From the NCBI GenBank assembly GCA_017462015.1, contig JAFTRX010000043.1, positions 1-42,015 on the forward strand: a stretch of DNA of 42,015 nucleotides, read 5' to 3'. The stretch is from Lentisphaeria bacterium (GTDB lineage Bacteria; Verrucomicrobiota; Lentisphaeria; Victivallales; Victivallaceae). A program made the position numbers and the translations under genes. The notes under the pieces are model-generated. The model made no database searches. It was not told the DNA's origin and was given only the letters and a program-made list of their open reading frames with translations. Positions 27,175-35,837 of the stretch are shown one piece after another (positions within the stretch are counted from its first letter, which is position 1; every line of letters begins with the position of its first letter).

Positions 27175-28263
27175 ATGGAGTTTGATTTCAGAGCTGTTAC
27201 CGCAGGTTTTGTGCTGGACGGTGATTTTGTTTCCGCAGAGCGTTACGGAACCGGGCACATCAACGATACCTTCAAAATGTACACTACGCGTCAGACCTAT
27301 ATTCTGCAGCGCATCAATACCGCTATCTTCAAGGAACCGGAAAAGCTGATGGACAACTTTGTCCGGGTGTGTTCGCATATCGAAGGCAAGATCGCCGCCG
27401 AAAAGCAGAGCAACCCCGCTTGCCGCCGCCGCTTTTTGCAGGTCGTCCGCAGTAAATCCGGAGAACCGTTTTTCCGCGATGCCGATGGCGGTTTCTGGCG
27501 CTGTTATGTCTATGTTGACGGTGCGCGCACCTACGATGTGTTGGAAACGCCGCAGCAGGCGTATGCCGCCGCCGCCGCATTCGGTAATTTCCAGCTCGAC
27601 CTCGCCGATATGCCGGGACGTCTCAACGAGACTATCGCCGATTTCCACCACACTCCCAAGCGGCTTGCCGCGCTGGAAGCGGCATTGAAAGCTGACGTCA
27701 AAGGACGTGCCGCGGAGGTTGCTCCGGAGTTGGATTACATCTTTAAAAACCGGGAAGAGTACAGCATTCTGATTGATGGAATGGAACGCGGTGAACTCTT
27801 TGAACGCACTACGCACAATGATACCAAACTCAACAATGTGCTGATCGACGATGAAACCGGAGAAGGTGTGTGCGTTATCGATCTGGATACGGTGATGCCG
27901 GGCTTGCCGCACTACGATTTCGGCGACATGGTGCGTACCGGAACCAGTCCGGCGCCGGAAGATGAACTTGATCTTTCCAAAGTCGGTATGCGCTTTGAGA
28001 TGTTTGAAGCACTGTTGCGCGGATTCCTCTCCGGCGCAGGAAAATTTCTCAATCCGCGGGAAAAAGAGCTGCTGCCCTTCTCCGGTAAGCTGATCACGCT
28101 GGAAATCGGTATCCGTTTCCTTACCGACTATCTTGCCGGAGACGTCTACTTCAAAATCCACCGCGAAAAGCATAACCTCGACCGCTGCCGTACCCAGATC
28201 AAGCTGGCGCAGTCCATCGAAGCTCAGCTTCCGGAAATGCAGAAACTGACGGCTTCACTGTGA
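27175..28263 (+). CDS. nahK: N-acetylhexosamine 1-kinase (NahK-like)
   Basis: Cytosolic sugar kinase of the aminoglycoside-phosphotransferase fold (362 aa). In bifidobacteria NahK phosphorylates GlcNAc/GalNAc at C1 during use of lacto- and galacto-N-biose. Motifs recalled from NahK are present in order: GTGHINDTF (26-34), TYILQRINTAIF (41-52), NETIADFHHTP (151-161), and the catalytic loop THNDTKLNNVL (Asp216). IDLDTVMPG (235-243), YDFGDMVR, LLPFSG and RFLTDYLAGDVYF follow. ATG 27175 follows AAAGGAG. Specificity within the family is inferred. No lacto-N-biose phosphorylase is in the window. Confidence 0.85.
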   Translation: MEFDFRAVTAGFVLDGDFVSAERYGTGHINDTFKMYTTRQTYILQRINTAIFKEPEKLMDNFVRVCSHIEGKIAAEKQSNPACRRRFLQVVRSKSGEPFFRDADGGFWRCYVYVDGARTYDVLETPQQAYAAAAAFGNFQLDLADMPGRLNETIADFHHTPKRLAALEAALKADVKGRAAEVAPELDYIFKNREEYSILIDGMERGELFERTTHNDTKLNNVLIDDETGEGVCVIDLDTVMPGLPHYDFGDMVRTGTSPAPEDELDLSKVGMRFEMFEALLRGFLSGAGKFLNPREKELLPFSGKLITLEIGIRFLTDYLAGDVYFKIHREKHNLDRCRTQIKLAQSIEAQLPEMQKLTASL

Positions 28264-28279
28264 TGTTTCAGATTTGACG

Positions 28280-28350
28280 GCGCGTGCGCAATGCGCCGCG
28301 CCACCAGTGACACTGCGTTCAAAGTGGTCTGTTCGCGACCGGCGGATGCA
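28280..28350 (-). repeat. Repeat R2, copy b (partial)
   Basis: The reverse complement reads CATCCGCCGGTCGCGA, then TTTGAACGCA and CACTGGTGGCGCGGCGCATT, matching the 3' part of copy a (7434-7580). Confidence 0.75.
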
Positions 28351-28437
28351 TCGTGCGGCATCCTCCTTCGCCTCGATGGCTACGGAGGATAGAAGCAAGA
28401 TTACCCGCTCTTTTTCGCCGATACAAGGTACTCTAAT

Positions 28438-28630
28438 AAAACTCAACAACTACCACTCTCAAGGCATGAGCAAGGCGAAGCCGGCGGAATGCCGCAGAGC
28501 GAGGTCTCCGGAAAATCGACTGTAACCGCCGAGTGCGAAGCACGAGCGGCGAGGCGGCTCTCCCGCCGCCGCAGGGAGATTTTTTGGAGAAAAGCCGCCG
28601 TTGGTTGTTTTTTTTATGAGACAACTGTGA
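28438..28630 (-). repeat. Dispersed intergenic repeat R1, copy C
   Basis: Reverse-oriented full copy of R1, including the CAACCAACGGCGGC flank and the core, with scattered substitutions against 7069-7251. It lies next to an R2 fragment, as at 7069-7580. No gene is supported between 28264 and 28728. Confidence 0.85.
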
Positions 28631-28658
28631 TTTTTTCTTGAAAAATTTTTCATGGTGA

Positions 28659-28687
28659 TTGTAAAACTTGATTTATGATGTTATATT
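28659..28687 (+). promoter_or_regulatory. Promoter of the TIM-barrel isomerase gene
   Basis: TTGTAA (28659-28664), 17-nt spacer, TATATT (28682-28687), about 40 nt before ATG 28729. Confidence 0.7.
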
Positions 28688-28728
28688 AAGCGTGATTGAG
28701 TTTTTGTAACTTAGTGGAGAATAGAGTT

Positions 28729-29637
28729 ATGTTTTTTACCGGATTTGCCGATGAAGCGGCTGTCACTATTGACGGTCAGATAGATGCTACACTGAAACTG
28801 GGGTGGAAGCTTATCGAAAGCCGCAGTATTGATAATGTCAATATCCATGATCTGCCCGAAGACAAGTTCGAAGAAGTATGCGGAAAACTTGCTGATGCGG
28901 GTATTTCCATCAACTGTTTCGGCAGTACGGTTGCCAACTGGCAGCGTCCGGTTTTCGACGAAGCCGGATGGGAATTGAGCCGGGAGCAGCTCAAGCGCGC
29001 TCTGGTGCGGATGAAAAAGTTTGATTGCAAACTTATCCGCGGCATGAGTTTTCTCGGAGCGTATGATCGTCCGACGGCATTTGATCCGGAGGTGGAAGCG
29101 TGGGTATTCCCGCGTGTCCGCGAACTGGTGAAGATGTGCGAGGATGCCGGAGTGGTTTACGGTCATGAAAACTGCCGCAACTACGGCGGTATGTCCTGGC
29201 GGCACACGCTAAAACTGATCGAAGCTGTCAACAGTCCGAATTTTACGCTGATCTACGATACCGGAAATCCGGTGTTCAACGTGGATTACTCTTCCGGCAA
29301 GGATGAGGGTAAGCAGCAGAGCAGCTGGGAGTTCTATTCCAAAGTCAAAGAGTTCATATCCTACGTCCATATCAAAGACGGCAGAATGGTCAAGAATGCC
29401 GACGGCGGATGGGATCATGTGTATACTTTCCCCGGAGAAGGCGATGGCAATGTCCGGGAGATCGTCACTGATTTGATCGCCAACGGATACGATGGCGGAT
29501 TTTCTATGGAGCCACACATGGTGCGGGTGTTCCATGAGCCGAATCCCGATGATGATTCGGTAAATGATAATTATGTTGAGTACGGCCGCCGGTTTGAACA
29601 ACTGGTTGCCGATGTAAAGAGTAGTCTTGGCAAATAA
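28729..29637 (+). CDS. Sugar phosphate isomerase/epimerase family TIM barrel
   Basis: Xylose-isomerase-like TIM-barrel protein (302 aa, AP-endonuclease-2 superfamily). It starts [17 protein letters not shown]. Candidate metal ligands lie in [14 protein letters not shown] (Glu), [14 protein letters not shown] (Asp), [10 protein letters not shown] (His-x-Lys-Asp) and GGFSMEPHM (Glu). ATG 28729 follows GTGGAGA; the extension to 28696 has no site. Its substrate is unknown; relatives act on keto-sugars, inositols or hydroxypyruvate. PEP carboxykinase follows after 34 bp with its own ribosome site. Confidence 0.82.
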   Translation: MFFTGFADEAAVTIDGQIDATLKLGWKLIESRSIDNVNIHDLPEDKFEEVCGKLADAGISINCFGSTVANWQRPVFDEAGWELSREQLKRALVRMKKFDCKLIRGMSFLGAYDRPTAFDPEVEAWVFPRVRELVKMCEDAGVVYGHENCRNYGGMSWRHTLKLIEAVNSPNFTLIYDTGNPVFNVDYSSGKDEGKQQSSWEFYSKVKEFISYVHIKDGRMVKNADGGWDHVYTFPGEGDGNVREIVTDLIANGYDGGFSMEPHMVRVFHEPNPDDDSVNDNYVEYGRRFEQLVADVKSSLGK

Positions 29638-29671
29638 TAATTCCAAACCAACCAAAAAAGGAGTTTTACAA

Positions 29672-31513
29672 ATGGCCAAAATGTTGAATCAGGCCCCGAC
29701 CGGCAACGCGAAGTTGCTCGACTGGGTCAAGAGTTGGGTCGACATCTGCGAACCCGATGCCGTTTACTGGTGCGATGGCAGCAAAGAGGAATATGACCGC
29801 CTCAGCAATGAAATGGTCGAATCCGGTCTTGCTATCCGTCTGAACCCCGAAAAACGCCCGAACAGCTTGCTGTTCCGTTCCGATCCGTCCGACGTTGCCC
29901 GCGTTGAAGCGCGTACCTTTATCGCTTCTGCCAAGCAGGAAGATGCCGGTCCCACCAACAACTGGATCGACCCCGTTGAACTCAAAAAGACCATGCTCGA
30001 TCTGTACAAAGGTTGTATGCATGGCCGTACCATGTATGTCATTCCGTTCTCCATGGGTCCCATCGGCAGCCCCATCGCCAAGATCGGTATTGAAATCACC
30101 GACTCTGCATACGTTGTTATCAACATGCACGTCATGACCCGTGTCGGCACCAAGGTTCTCGAAGTTCTCGGCAACGACGAATTCGTTCCCTGCGTCCACT
30201 CCGTTGGTAAACCGCTGGAAGCCGGCGAATCCGATAACGGTATCTGGCCCTGCGCTCCGCTCGATAAGAAGTACATCGCGCACTTCCCCGAAACCCGCGA
30301 AATCTGGTCTTACGGTTCCGGTTACGGCGGCAACGCTCTGCTCGGCAAAAAGTGCCTCGCGCTGCGTATCGCTTCCGTCCAGGCGCGCGATGAAGGCTGG
30401 ATGGCTGAACACATGCTCATCCTGAAGCTGACCAACCCCCAGGGCGAAACCAAGTATGTCACCGGTGCGTTCCCCTCCGCTTGCGGAAAGACCAACCTCG
30501 CCATGCTTATCCCGACTCTCCCCGGCTGGAAGGTCGAAACTGTCGGTGACGATATTTCCTGGATGAAGTTTGATGCCGAGGGCAACCTCCGCGCCATCAA
30601 CCCCGAAGCCGGTTTCTTCGGCGTTGCTCCCGGAACCAGCATGAAGTCCAACCCCAACGCCATGCTCTCCTGCAGCAAGGACACCATCTTCACCAACGTT
30701 GCGTTGACCGATGACGGTGATGTCTGGTGGGAAGGCATCGGTTACGATGCTCCGGCTCACCTGATCGACTGGAAGGGCAACGATTGGACCCCCGATATGG
30801 TCGATGCCGACGGCAAGCCGGTCAAGGCTGCCCATCCCAACGCCCGTTTCACCGCCCGCGCCAACAACTGCCCGGCGATCGCGGCTGAATGGGAAGATCC
30901 CCAGGGTGTGCCCATCGCGGCGTTCCTCTTCGGCGGTCGTCGTCCGACCACTCTGCCGTTGGTTTATCAGTCCCGCGATTGGGAACACGGTGTCTTCATC
31001 GGTTCCACCGTCGGTTCTGAAGTTACCGCTGCCGCGCTCGACGTCAAGGCCGGTACTGTCCGTCGTGACCCGTTCGCCATGCTGCCCTTCTGCGGCTACC
31101 ACATGGGCGATTATTTCAAACACTGGCTGGAAATCGGTAAGGCCGGCGCTGCCAAAGGCAACCTGCCCAAGATTTTCTGCGTGAACTGGTTCCGCAAGAG
31201 TGCCGAAGGCAAGTTCATGTGGCCGGGCTTTGGCGATAACAGCCGCGTGCTGGCGTGGGTCTTTGCCCGTTGCGCCGGTAAGGGTGATGCCAACGAAACC
31301 GCTATCGGTTTCCTGCCCACTGAAGAATCAATCGACCTCAAGGGATTGGAAGGCGAAGTTTCCGCTGACGATCTCAAGGAACTGCTCAAGGTCGATGTCG
31401 AAGGCTGGAAGAACGAACTGGCGATGATCAAAGAACATTACGCCAAGTTCGGTGCCAAGCTCCCCGCCGAGCTGACCAAACAGCTCGAAGGCTTGGAAGC
31501 CCGTCTCGGCTGA
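29672..31513 (+). CDS. pckG: Phosphoenolpyruvate carboxykinase (GTP)
   Basis: Converts oxaloacetate and GTP to PEP, or the reverse, linking the TCA side to gluconeogenesis or anaerobic CO2 fixation (613 aa). It has the GTP-class active-site loop [14 protein letters not shown] with reactive Cys271. Also present are [24 protein letters not shown], the nucleotide segment [14 protein letters not shown], and [13 protein letters not shown]. Full length for the family. ATG 29672 follows AAAGGAG; the earlier in-frame start at 29627 overlaps the previous gene and is rejected. Codon choice is strongly biased (mostly C-ending), suggesting very high expression. Confidence 0.96.
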   Translation: MAKMLNQAPTGNAKLLDWVKSWVDICEPDAVYWCDGSKEEYDRLSNEMVESGLAIRLNPEKRPNSLLFRSDPSDVARVEARTFIASAKQEDAGPTNNWIDPVELKKTMLDLYKGCMHGRTMYVIPFSMGPIGSPIAKIGIEITDSAYVVINMHVMTRVGTKVLEVLGNDEFVPCVHSVGKPLEAGESDNGIWPCAPLDKKYIAHFPETREIWSYGSGYGGNALLGKKCLALRIASVQARDEGWMAEHMLILKLTNPQGETKYVTGAFPSACGKTNLAMLIPTLPGWKVETVGDDISWMKFDAEGNLRAINPEAGFFGVAPGTSMKSNPNAMLSCSKDTIFTNVALTDDGDVWWEGIGYDAPAHLIDWKGNDWTPDMVDADGKPVKAAHPNARFTARANNCPAIAAEWEDPQGVPIAAFLFGGRRPTTLPLVYQSRDWEHGVFIGSTVGSEVTAAALDVKAGTVRRDPFAMLPFCGYHMGDYFKHWLEIGKAGAAKGNLPKIFCVNWFRKSAEGKFMWPGFGDNSRVLAWVFARCAGKGDANETAIGFLPTEESIDLKGLEGEVSADDLKELLKVDVEGWKNELAMIKEHYAKFGAKLPAELTKQLEGLEARLG

Positions 31514-31540
31514 CGTTTCTGACGAAACACCAGAAAGAGG

Positions 31541-31584
31541 CTGTTGCAAAACCTTCAGGTTTTGCAGCAGCCCGCTTTTTTTTT
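31541..31584 (+). terminator. Intrinsic terminator after PEP carboxykinase
   Basis: CTGTTGCAAAACC (31541-31553) pairs with GGTTTTGCAGCAG (31558-31570), with a run of nine T at 31576-31584. It closely resembles the terminator at 12654. Confidence 0.88.
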
Positions 31585-31585
31585 A

Positions 31586-32143
31586 TCAGAGGTAAGTCAA
31601 CAGGTCGCTTGCGGTGGTGAATTGCCGGGAGTTCCAGCCACGGGCACGGGCGGCAGAGATGAGTTCCATGCGGTCATCTACATATAATGCCGGGATGCCG
31701 AAGCGCTTCTCAAAGGCGGCAAACATAGTTTCATCCGGCTTTTGTGCGCCGGAAACAAAGCTGAACATTCCATCGGGTACGGCGGCTGCAGCAGGGAAAA
31801 TTTCTTTCGTCCGCGCCAGATGTGCGGGAGAAATATCGGAGAAAAAACGTGCTTCGTAACCGTACGAGTTCAGCGATGACACCAGTTCAACCATTCCGGA
31901 GATCGGAGCAATAAGAATTGAATTGAAAGCGTAAAGCGCATCCGGATATGAACAGCAACAGGTCTCTGATACCGCCGAAAGAAATGTTTTATCGTCGATG
32001 CGGCCACATTCCAGTTCCCGCTGCAGCGCGATAAGCTCCTGCGGGATCTCTGCGATACCCAGCGTGCGGGCAAAATTGGCAAAGTCGATTTTTACACAGA
32101 CATTGCCAATATCCAGCGCAAGTATTTTTGGGTTATTATTCAT
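31586..32143 (-). CDS. HAD-superfamily hydrolase
   Basis: Small cytosolic HAD phosphatase-like protein (185 aa). Motif I is LALDIGNVCVKID, the D-x-G-N-V form seen in YihX-like members, where the second Asp of DxDxT is absent. Motif II lies at RFFSDIS, motif III is Lys in SGAQKPDETMF, and motif IV is LYVDDRMELI. The substrate is unknown. I chose ATG 32143 (MNNNPKILALDIG); the longer frame to 32242 runs into repeat R2 and codes unlikely sequence. It converges with the PEP carboxykinase gene. Confidence 0.82.
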   Translation of the reverse strand: MNNNPKILALDIGNVCVKIDFANFARTLGIAEIPQELIALQRELECGRIDDKTFLSAVSETCCCSYPDALYAFNSILIAPISGMVELVSSLNSYGYEARFFSDISPAHLARTKEIFPAAAAVPDGMFSFVSGAQKPDETMFAAFEKRFGIPALYVDDRMELISAARARGWNSRQFTTASDLLTYL

Positions 32144-32225
32144 CGGTATTGTCTCTTTTTTTTTGTGAAAAATACAACCTGCGGCGGCGCATTGTGGGCA
32201 ATCTCTTGGCAAATCAGCGGACTCA

Positions 32226-32335
32226 TCTTCAGTCGAGGACAATAGTCCACTCCTTCAGATTCGCCTTGATTTACCTGCGACCTTGCCTCACACTGCATCC
32301 ACCGACTGCAATCAAACCGTTTTATTATTTGACAA
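32226..32335 (+). repeat. Repeat R2, copy c (divergent)
   Basis: CTTCAGTCGAGGACAATAGT followed by CACTCCTTCAGATTCGCCTT and GATTTACC. It matches copy d at 18726 and the middle of copy a at 7470-7530. It lies in the gap 32144-32497, which otherwise holds only the trpB terminator. Confidence 0.7.
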
Positions 32336-32434
32336 ATTACCCCTTTTGAGGTATATTCCAATACAGTAAAAGAGGATATTGCAAGTTATAACATAAAAGT
32401 TTCACAAAAATTGGGACATTAACTATTCATCGGG

Positions 32435-32482
32435 AAAAAAACAAGGGCAAAGAAAATGTTCTTTTCCATGCCCCCGTTGTTG
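32435..32482 (-). terminator. Probable terminator after trpB
   Basis: On the minus strand a G-rich arm GGGGGCATGGAAAA pairs imperfectly with TTTTCTTTGCCC and is followed by TTGTTTTTTT. It starts about 15 nt after the trpB stop. Confidence 0.7.
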
Positions 32483-32497
32483 TCAAGTTAACGTCCG

Positions 32498-33715
32498 TCA
32501 ATATTTGCGGTCATCACCGTAACCGTAGTGTTCAACGACGTAATCCACGTCTTTGTCGCCGCGGCCGGAGCAGGTGGCGAGGATGGAGCCGTATGGATGC
32601 TCTTTCGCCCATTTGATCGCGTATGCGATGGCGTGGGAGCTTTCCAGCGCCGGGATGATACCCTCATAGCGGGAGAGCATGAAGAACGCATCAACCGCTT
32701 CCTGATCGGAGGCCGTGACATATTTCACTCTGCCGAGATCGTGCCAGAAGGCATGTTCAGGACCGACCGCCTGATAATCCAGACCGCTGGCGATAGAGTA
32801 AACGGGAGCCGCTTCACCGTTTTCATCGGCAAGCACATAACTGTCAAAACCGTGCAGAGTGCCAGGTTTGCCGTAGTTGATGGAGGCGGCATGATCGCCG
32901 GTGTTGGAACCTTTGCCCAACGGTTCAACGCCGTAGAGGTCGACCGGGTCGTTCAAGTAGGCGGCAAAAGAACCGGCCGCATTGGAACCGCCGCCGACAC
33001 AGGCACAGACGGCATCGGGGAGGTGTCCGGTCATATCGAAGAACTGCTTGCGGGACTCTTCACCGATGCAGAACTGAAAGTCACGCACCATCAGCGGGAA
33101 GGGATGGGGACCGGCAGCAGTACCGATGCAGTAGATGGAGTCTTTGTAATTTTTGGCATAAGATTCAAACGCGGAGTCGACCGCTTCTTTCAACGCCTTC
33201 TGTCCGTGGGAGACCGGAATAACTTTCGCTCCGAGGATCTTCATGCGGGTGACGTTGGGCGCCTGCTTGGCAATGTCGACTTCACCCATGTGAATTTCAC
33301 ATTCCAGGCCGAAGTAAGCTGCCGCAGTGGCAAGCGCAACGCCGTGCTGACCGGCACCGGTTTCAGCGATGATGCGTTTTTTACCCATGTACTTTGCCAG
33401 GAGTCCTTCGCCCATGCAGTGATTGAGCTTGTGAGCACCGGTGTGGTTGAGGTCTTCGCGCTTCAGATAAATCTGGCAGTTGCCGATTTTGCGGGAAAGG
33501 CGGTCGCAGTGATAGACCGGGGTGGGGCGGCCCTGGAACTCGCGGCGGATACGGCGCAGTTCGTTGATAAAATATGCCGACTGACAAATCGATTGATAGG
33601 CGGCGTTTATCTCTTCAAACGCGGCTTTCAGTTCCGGGGTGAGGTGAGCCCCGCCGTAAGGACCGAAATGTCCGTCCGGCGTGGGGTAATCGCGAAAATA
33701 ACGTGAGAAATCCAT
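32498..33715 (-). CDS. trpB: Tryptophan synthase beta chain
   Basis: PLP enzyme joining indole and serine to tryptophan (405 aa), normally with TrpA. It has [40 protein letters not shown] with PLP-Lys96, [16 protein letters not shown] and the phosphate loop [29 protein letters not shown] and [12 protein letters not shown] complete it. It is full length for the TrpB1 class. GGAGG lies 7 nt before ATG 33715. No trpA or other trp gene adjoins it, so it is a one-gene unit. Upstream lies a Trp-codon leader peptide with a terminator and competing stems, indicating attenuation control by tryptophan supply. Confidence 0.96.
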   Translation of the reverse strand: MDFSRYFRDYPTPDGHFGPYGGAHLTPELKAAFEEINAAYQSICQSAYFINELRRIRREFQGRPTPVYHCDRLSRKIGNCQIYLKREDLNHTGAHKLNHCMGEGLLAKYMGKKRIIAETGAGQHGVALATAAAYFGLECEIHMGEVDIAKQAPNVTRMKILGAKVIPVSHGQKALKEAVDSAFESYAKNYKDSIYCIGTAAGPHPFPLMVRDFQFCIGEESRKQFFDMTGHLPDAVCACVGGGSNAAGSFAAYLNDPVDLYGVEPLGKGSNTGDHAASINYGKPGTLHGFDSYVLADENGEAAPVYSIASGLDYQAVGPEHAFWHDLGRVKYVTASDQEAVDAFFMLSRYEGIIPALESSHAIAYAIKWAKEHPYGSILATCSGRGDKDVDYVVEHYGYGDDRKY

Positions 33716-33805
33716 AGTTTTACCTCCATAAAATTTTTTAGAAAATATACACTCTTATATTGAAAAAAGCAAGAAATTTTTGGTTTGTTTCCTCCATTTT
33801 GTTAT

Positions 33806-33841
33806 AAAAAAAGGACGGAAAGGAAAAATCCTGTCCGTCCT
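33806..33841 (-). terminator. Attenuator terminator of trpB
   Basis: On the minus strand, AGGACGGA pairs with TCCGTCCT (33834-33841 with 33812-33819). An inner AGGA/TCCT pairing follows, then seven T (33806-33812). It lies between the leader peptide and trpB, about 90 nt before the trpB ATG. Its 5' arm contains GACGGA, which can instead pair with TCCGTC just after the leader stop. Confidence 0.85.
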
Positions 33842-33888
33842 GACCTGTATTTTTATATGTTGTTTTAAAGCAATACGAAACCTGGCCC

Positions 33889-33906
33889 TGACGGAAATTA
33901 CCGCCA
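33889..33906 (-). promoter_or_regulatory. Hairpin 1:2 of the trpB attenuator
   Basis: TGGCGG (33901-33906, last Trp and Arg codons) can pair with CCGTCA (33889-33894), one G-U pair included, across the stop codon. TCCGTC (33890-33895) overlaps this arm and is complementary to GACGGA (33834-33839) in the terminator. A stalled ribosome on the Trp codons would therefore free it to block the terminator. The 2:3 core is only 6 bp, so a folding check matters. Confidence 0.65.
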
Positions 33907-33960
33907 ACGCCAACGCCACGCGCCCGAAAACGCGCAAAATATGTTCGCATTTATCTTCAT
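33898..33960 (-). CDS. trpL: Trp leader peptide of the trpB attenuator (20 aa)
   Basis: Short ORF MKINANIFCAFSG ending AWRWRWR: three TGG codons alternate with Arg codons directly before TAA. It lies between a consensus promoter and an intrinsic terminator upstream of trpB. In known trp operons, stalling at such Trp codons when charged tRNA-Trp is scarce favours an antiterminator. The ATG is only 8 nt after the -10 hexamer, so the message would be almost leaderless, with no Shine-Dalgarno site. Function is inferred from arrangement; the coding sequence itself is directly visible. Confidence 0.82.
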   Translation of the reverse strand: MKINANIFCAFSGAWRWRWR

Positions 33961-33968
33961 GATGGTGT

Positions 33969-33997
33969 AATATAGCACTGCTGTTTTTGTTTGTCAA
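33969..33997 (-). promoter_or_regulatory. Promoter of the trpL-trpB unit
   Basis: On the minus strand TTGACA (33992-33997), 17-nt spacer, TATATT (33969-33974): a full consensus match. Transcription should begin near 33962. Confidence 0.85.
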
Positions 33998-34028
33998 GGA
34001 AAAATAAAGAATTTTTCCAGCATCCTCA

Positions 34029-34056
34029 TTGTAAAAAGGTGCAGGCGTGATATATT
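34029..34056 (+). promoter_or_regulatory. Probable promoter of the dipeptidase gene
   Basis: TTGTAA (34029-34034), 16-nt spacer, TATATT (34051-34056), about 45 nt before ATG 34104. Confidence 0.65.
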
Positions 34057-34103
34057 TATACCGAACAATGTGTATTTGGAAATGAGGGAAAAAGGATATT
34101 ATC

Positions 34104-35300
34104 ATGAGAAGTTTTGAAGAGTGCCGTCAAATGGCGTTGGATATTCTCCGGCCGTCGGAGAAAGAGTTGCAGCATGGTCTTGAACTGCATAAAAATTCTT
34201 TCGTTTTTGATGCGTATGGTTTTATGCCGTTGGGGAATGGGGAAAATACCCGCAAGGATGAACTGCTTGCTGCCGGTGCCGGACGGGATGAATTGATCTG
34301 GTGCGATGAAGAGTTCCGCATGAGCAGGTCGTTTGACGACCCGGAGATGGTGGCCCGGCTCAAAGAAGCGTGGGAATTTGCCGGAGTTGATTGTGTTTTC
34401 CAGAATTCCGGAACCGAGAGCAATGATATCGAAGTATTGCTTAAGAGATTGTCCTGCTACACGCATACGGTCGATAAACTGTCGGACTTCTATGAGCGCG
34501 CGGTTTTTCCGGAACAGTTGACCGATATCTGGAAACGCGGAAAAAAATCCCTCTATATGACCACCAACGGAGTTCCGATTTCGTCAAAATTTATTTCGAC
34601 TGACGAAGCGCTGATATATATTGACGTGTTTTTCAAGCTCGGTGTCCGGATGATGCATCTGACCTACAACCGCCGCAATCTGATCGGTGACGGTTGTTCG
34701 GAAGAGGCAAACGGCGGATTGAGCAGTTTCGGCAGAAGTGTTATTGCTGAGATGAACCGGGTCGGAGTTATTCCCGATTGTGCGCACAGCGGTTTGCAGA
34801 CCAGTTATGATGCTGCCAAGTGTTCCAAAAAACCGATGGTGTGCAGTCATGCGGTCGCCGGAGGATTGTCTGCGCATTACCGTTCCAAGAGCGATGAGGT
34901 TATCCAGGCGATCAAAGAGACCGGAGGTTATGTCGGAATTTGCGCTCATCCGCCGTTTTTGCAGCATGAAATGAATATCAAAACCTTTATCGACCATGTT
35001 GATTATGTGGCGCGGAAATTCGGTGTTGACCATGTCGCTATCGGAACCGATCACGGCTGTCCGCTTGTGGAAGAGGTGCCGGGGAAAAATCCGCCGCGTA
35101 AAAACAGACCGATTTGGGAAAGTTACTGGCGTGATTCCAGTGCCGGTCTTGCCGGATTGTGGGATCATTACGACACGATGGCATGGACGAACTGGCCGTT
35201 GTTTACGGTTGGTCTGGTTCAGAGAGGGTATACCGATGAGGAAATCAGAAAAATCATCGGCGGCAATGTGTTGCGGGTTTGTCAGGAGACTTTGGCGTGA
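34104..35300 (+). CDS. Membrane-dipeptidase-like protein (peptidase M19 family), atypical
   Basis: M19 amidohydrolase-fold protein (398 aa). Family features are LTYNRRNLIGDGCSEEANGGLSSFG, IPDCAHSG, VCSHAVAGGLSAHYRSKSDEVIQAI with GGYVGI, and VDHVAIGTDHG. The canonical zinc motif H-x-D near the N-terminus is replaced: the matching place reads FVFDAYGF. Also no bridging Glu of the EGG type is seen (MTTNGVPI instead). Zinc binding may therefore differ, or the substrate may not be a dipeptide. No signal peptide is seen, so it is cytosolic. AAGGAT precedes the ATG. The acetyltransferase gene overlaps its stop by 4 bp. Confidence 0.8.
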   Translation: MRSFEECRQMALDILRPSEKELQHGLELHKNSFVFDAYGFMPLGNGENTRKDELLAAGAGRDELIWCDEEFRMSRSFDDPEMVARLKEAWEFAGVDCVFQNSGTESNDIEVLLKRLSCYTHTVDKLSDFYERAVFPEQLTDIWKRGKKSLYMTTNGVPISSKFISTDEALIYIDVFFKLGVRMMHLTYNRRNLIGDGCSEEANGGLSSFGRSVIAEMNRVGVIPDCAHSGLQTSYDAAKCSKKPMVCSHAVAGGLSAHYRSKSDEVIQAIKETGGYVGICAHPPFLQHEMNIKTFIDHVDYVARKFGVDHVAIGTDHGCPLVEEVPGKNPPRKNRPIWESYWRDSSAGLAGLWDHYDTMAWTNWPLFTVGLVQRGYTDEEIRKIIGGNVLRVCQETLA

Positions 35301-35764
35301 GCGGTATCGAAATCAGACCGGCAACGTTGGACGATGTGGAGATCCTTGTGACGTTGCGACTGGAAATGCGGCGTGAACGGGAGACGGTGAAGCTTGTGCT
35401 TCCGGAAAATGAGTTCGCCGGATTGTTGCGGGACTTTTTTACCCGGACACTGGAGAATGGGCGTTTTGTCTCATTTATCGCGTGGGATGGGGAAACGGCA
35501 GCGGCATGTTCCGGTTTATCGCTGATCGAGCTGCCGCCGAGTTACGGAGATCTTCCCGGGAAAAAGGGATATATCACCAACATGTATACCCGAGTGGCGT
35601 ACCGCAAGCAGGGGATTGGCGGAAAGTTGCTGGATGCGTTGAGAGAATATGCGGTAAATGCCGGATGTTCCAAGTTGGAGCTGAACGCATCTTCCGCCGG
35701 TTACGGTGTTTACAAAAAATATGGTTTTCATGACGTGACCAATGAAATGGAAATGAAACTATGA
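35297..35764 (+). CDS. GNAT-family N-acetyltransferase
   Basis: Acetyl-CoA-dependent N-acetyltransferase fold (155 aa). It starts IEIRPATLDDVEILVTLRLEMR. The central strand ITNMYTRVAYRKQGIGGKLLDAL holds the acetyl-CoA loop (RKQGIGGKL). LELNASSAGYGVYKKYGFHDV is the closing part. I chose GTG 35297, which overlaps the dipeptidase stop (GTGA) and has AGGAG about 9 nt upstream. Substrate unknown. The coupling suggests it acts with the M19 protein, perhaps on amino acids or peptides (inference). Confidence 0.85.
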   Translation: MSGIEIRPATLDDVEILVTLRLEMRRERETVKLVLPENEFAGLLRDFFTRTLENGRFVSFIAWDGETAAACSGLSLIELPPSYGDLPGKKGYITNMYTRVAYRKQGIGGKLLDALREYAVNAGCSKLELNASSAGYGVYKKYGFHDVTNEMEMKL

Positions 35765-35837
35765 CAGAACTCCGGAGGGTTCCGGCGGTGCAAGCCGGGC
35801 TCCCGGAAAATGTGAAACGTGTCAGGAAGGGATTGCC

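Noticed and set aside
29666-31123. 485-codon minus-strand frame
   Set aside because: Antisense to PEP carboxykinase. It arises from C-ending codon bias of that gene.
32528-33706. 392-codon plus-strand frame
   Set aside because: Antisense shadow of trpB.
33806-33960. T-box or trp riboswitch-like control of trpB
   Set aside because: No T-box sequence or specifier structure is visible. The Trp-codon leader peptide and competing stems fit attenuation.
33755-34105. 116-codon minus-strand frame upstream of trpB
   Set aside because: It has no ribosome site or family match and runs through the terminator. The 20-codon Trp leader in another frame explains the region better.
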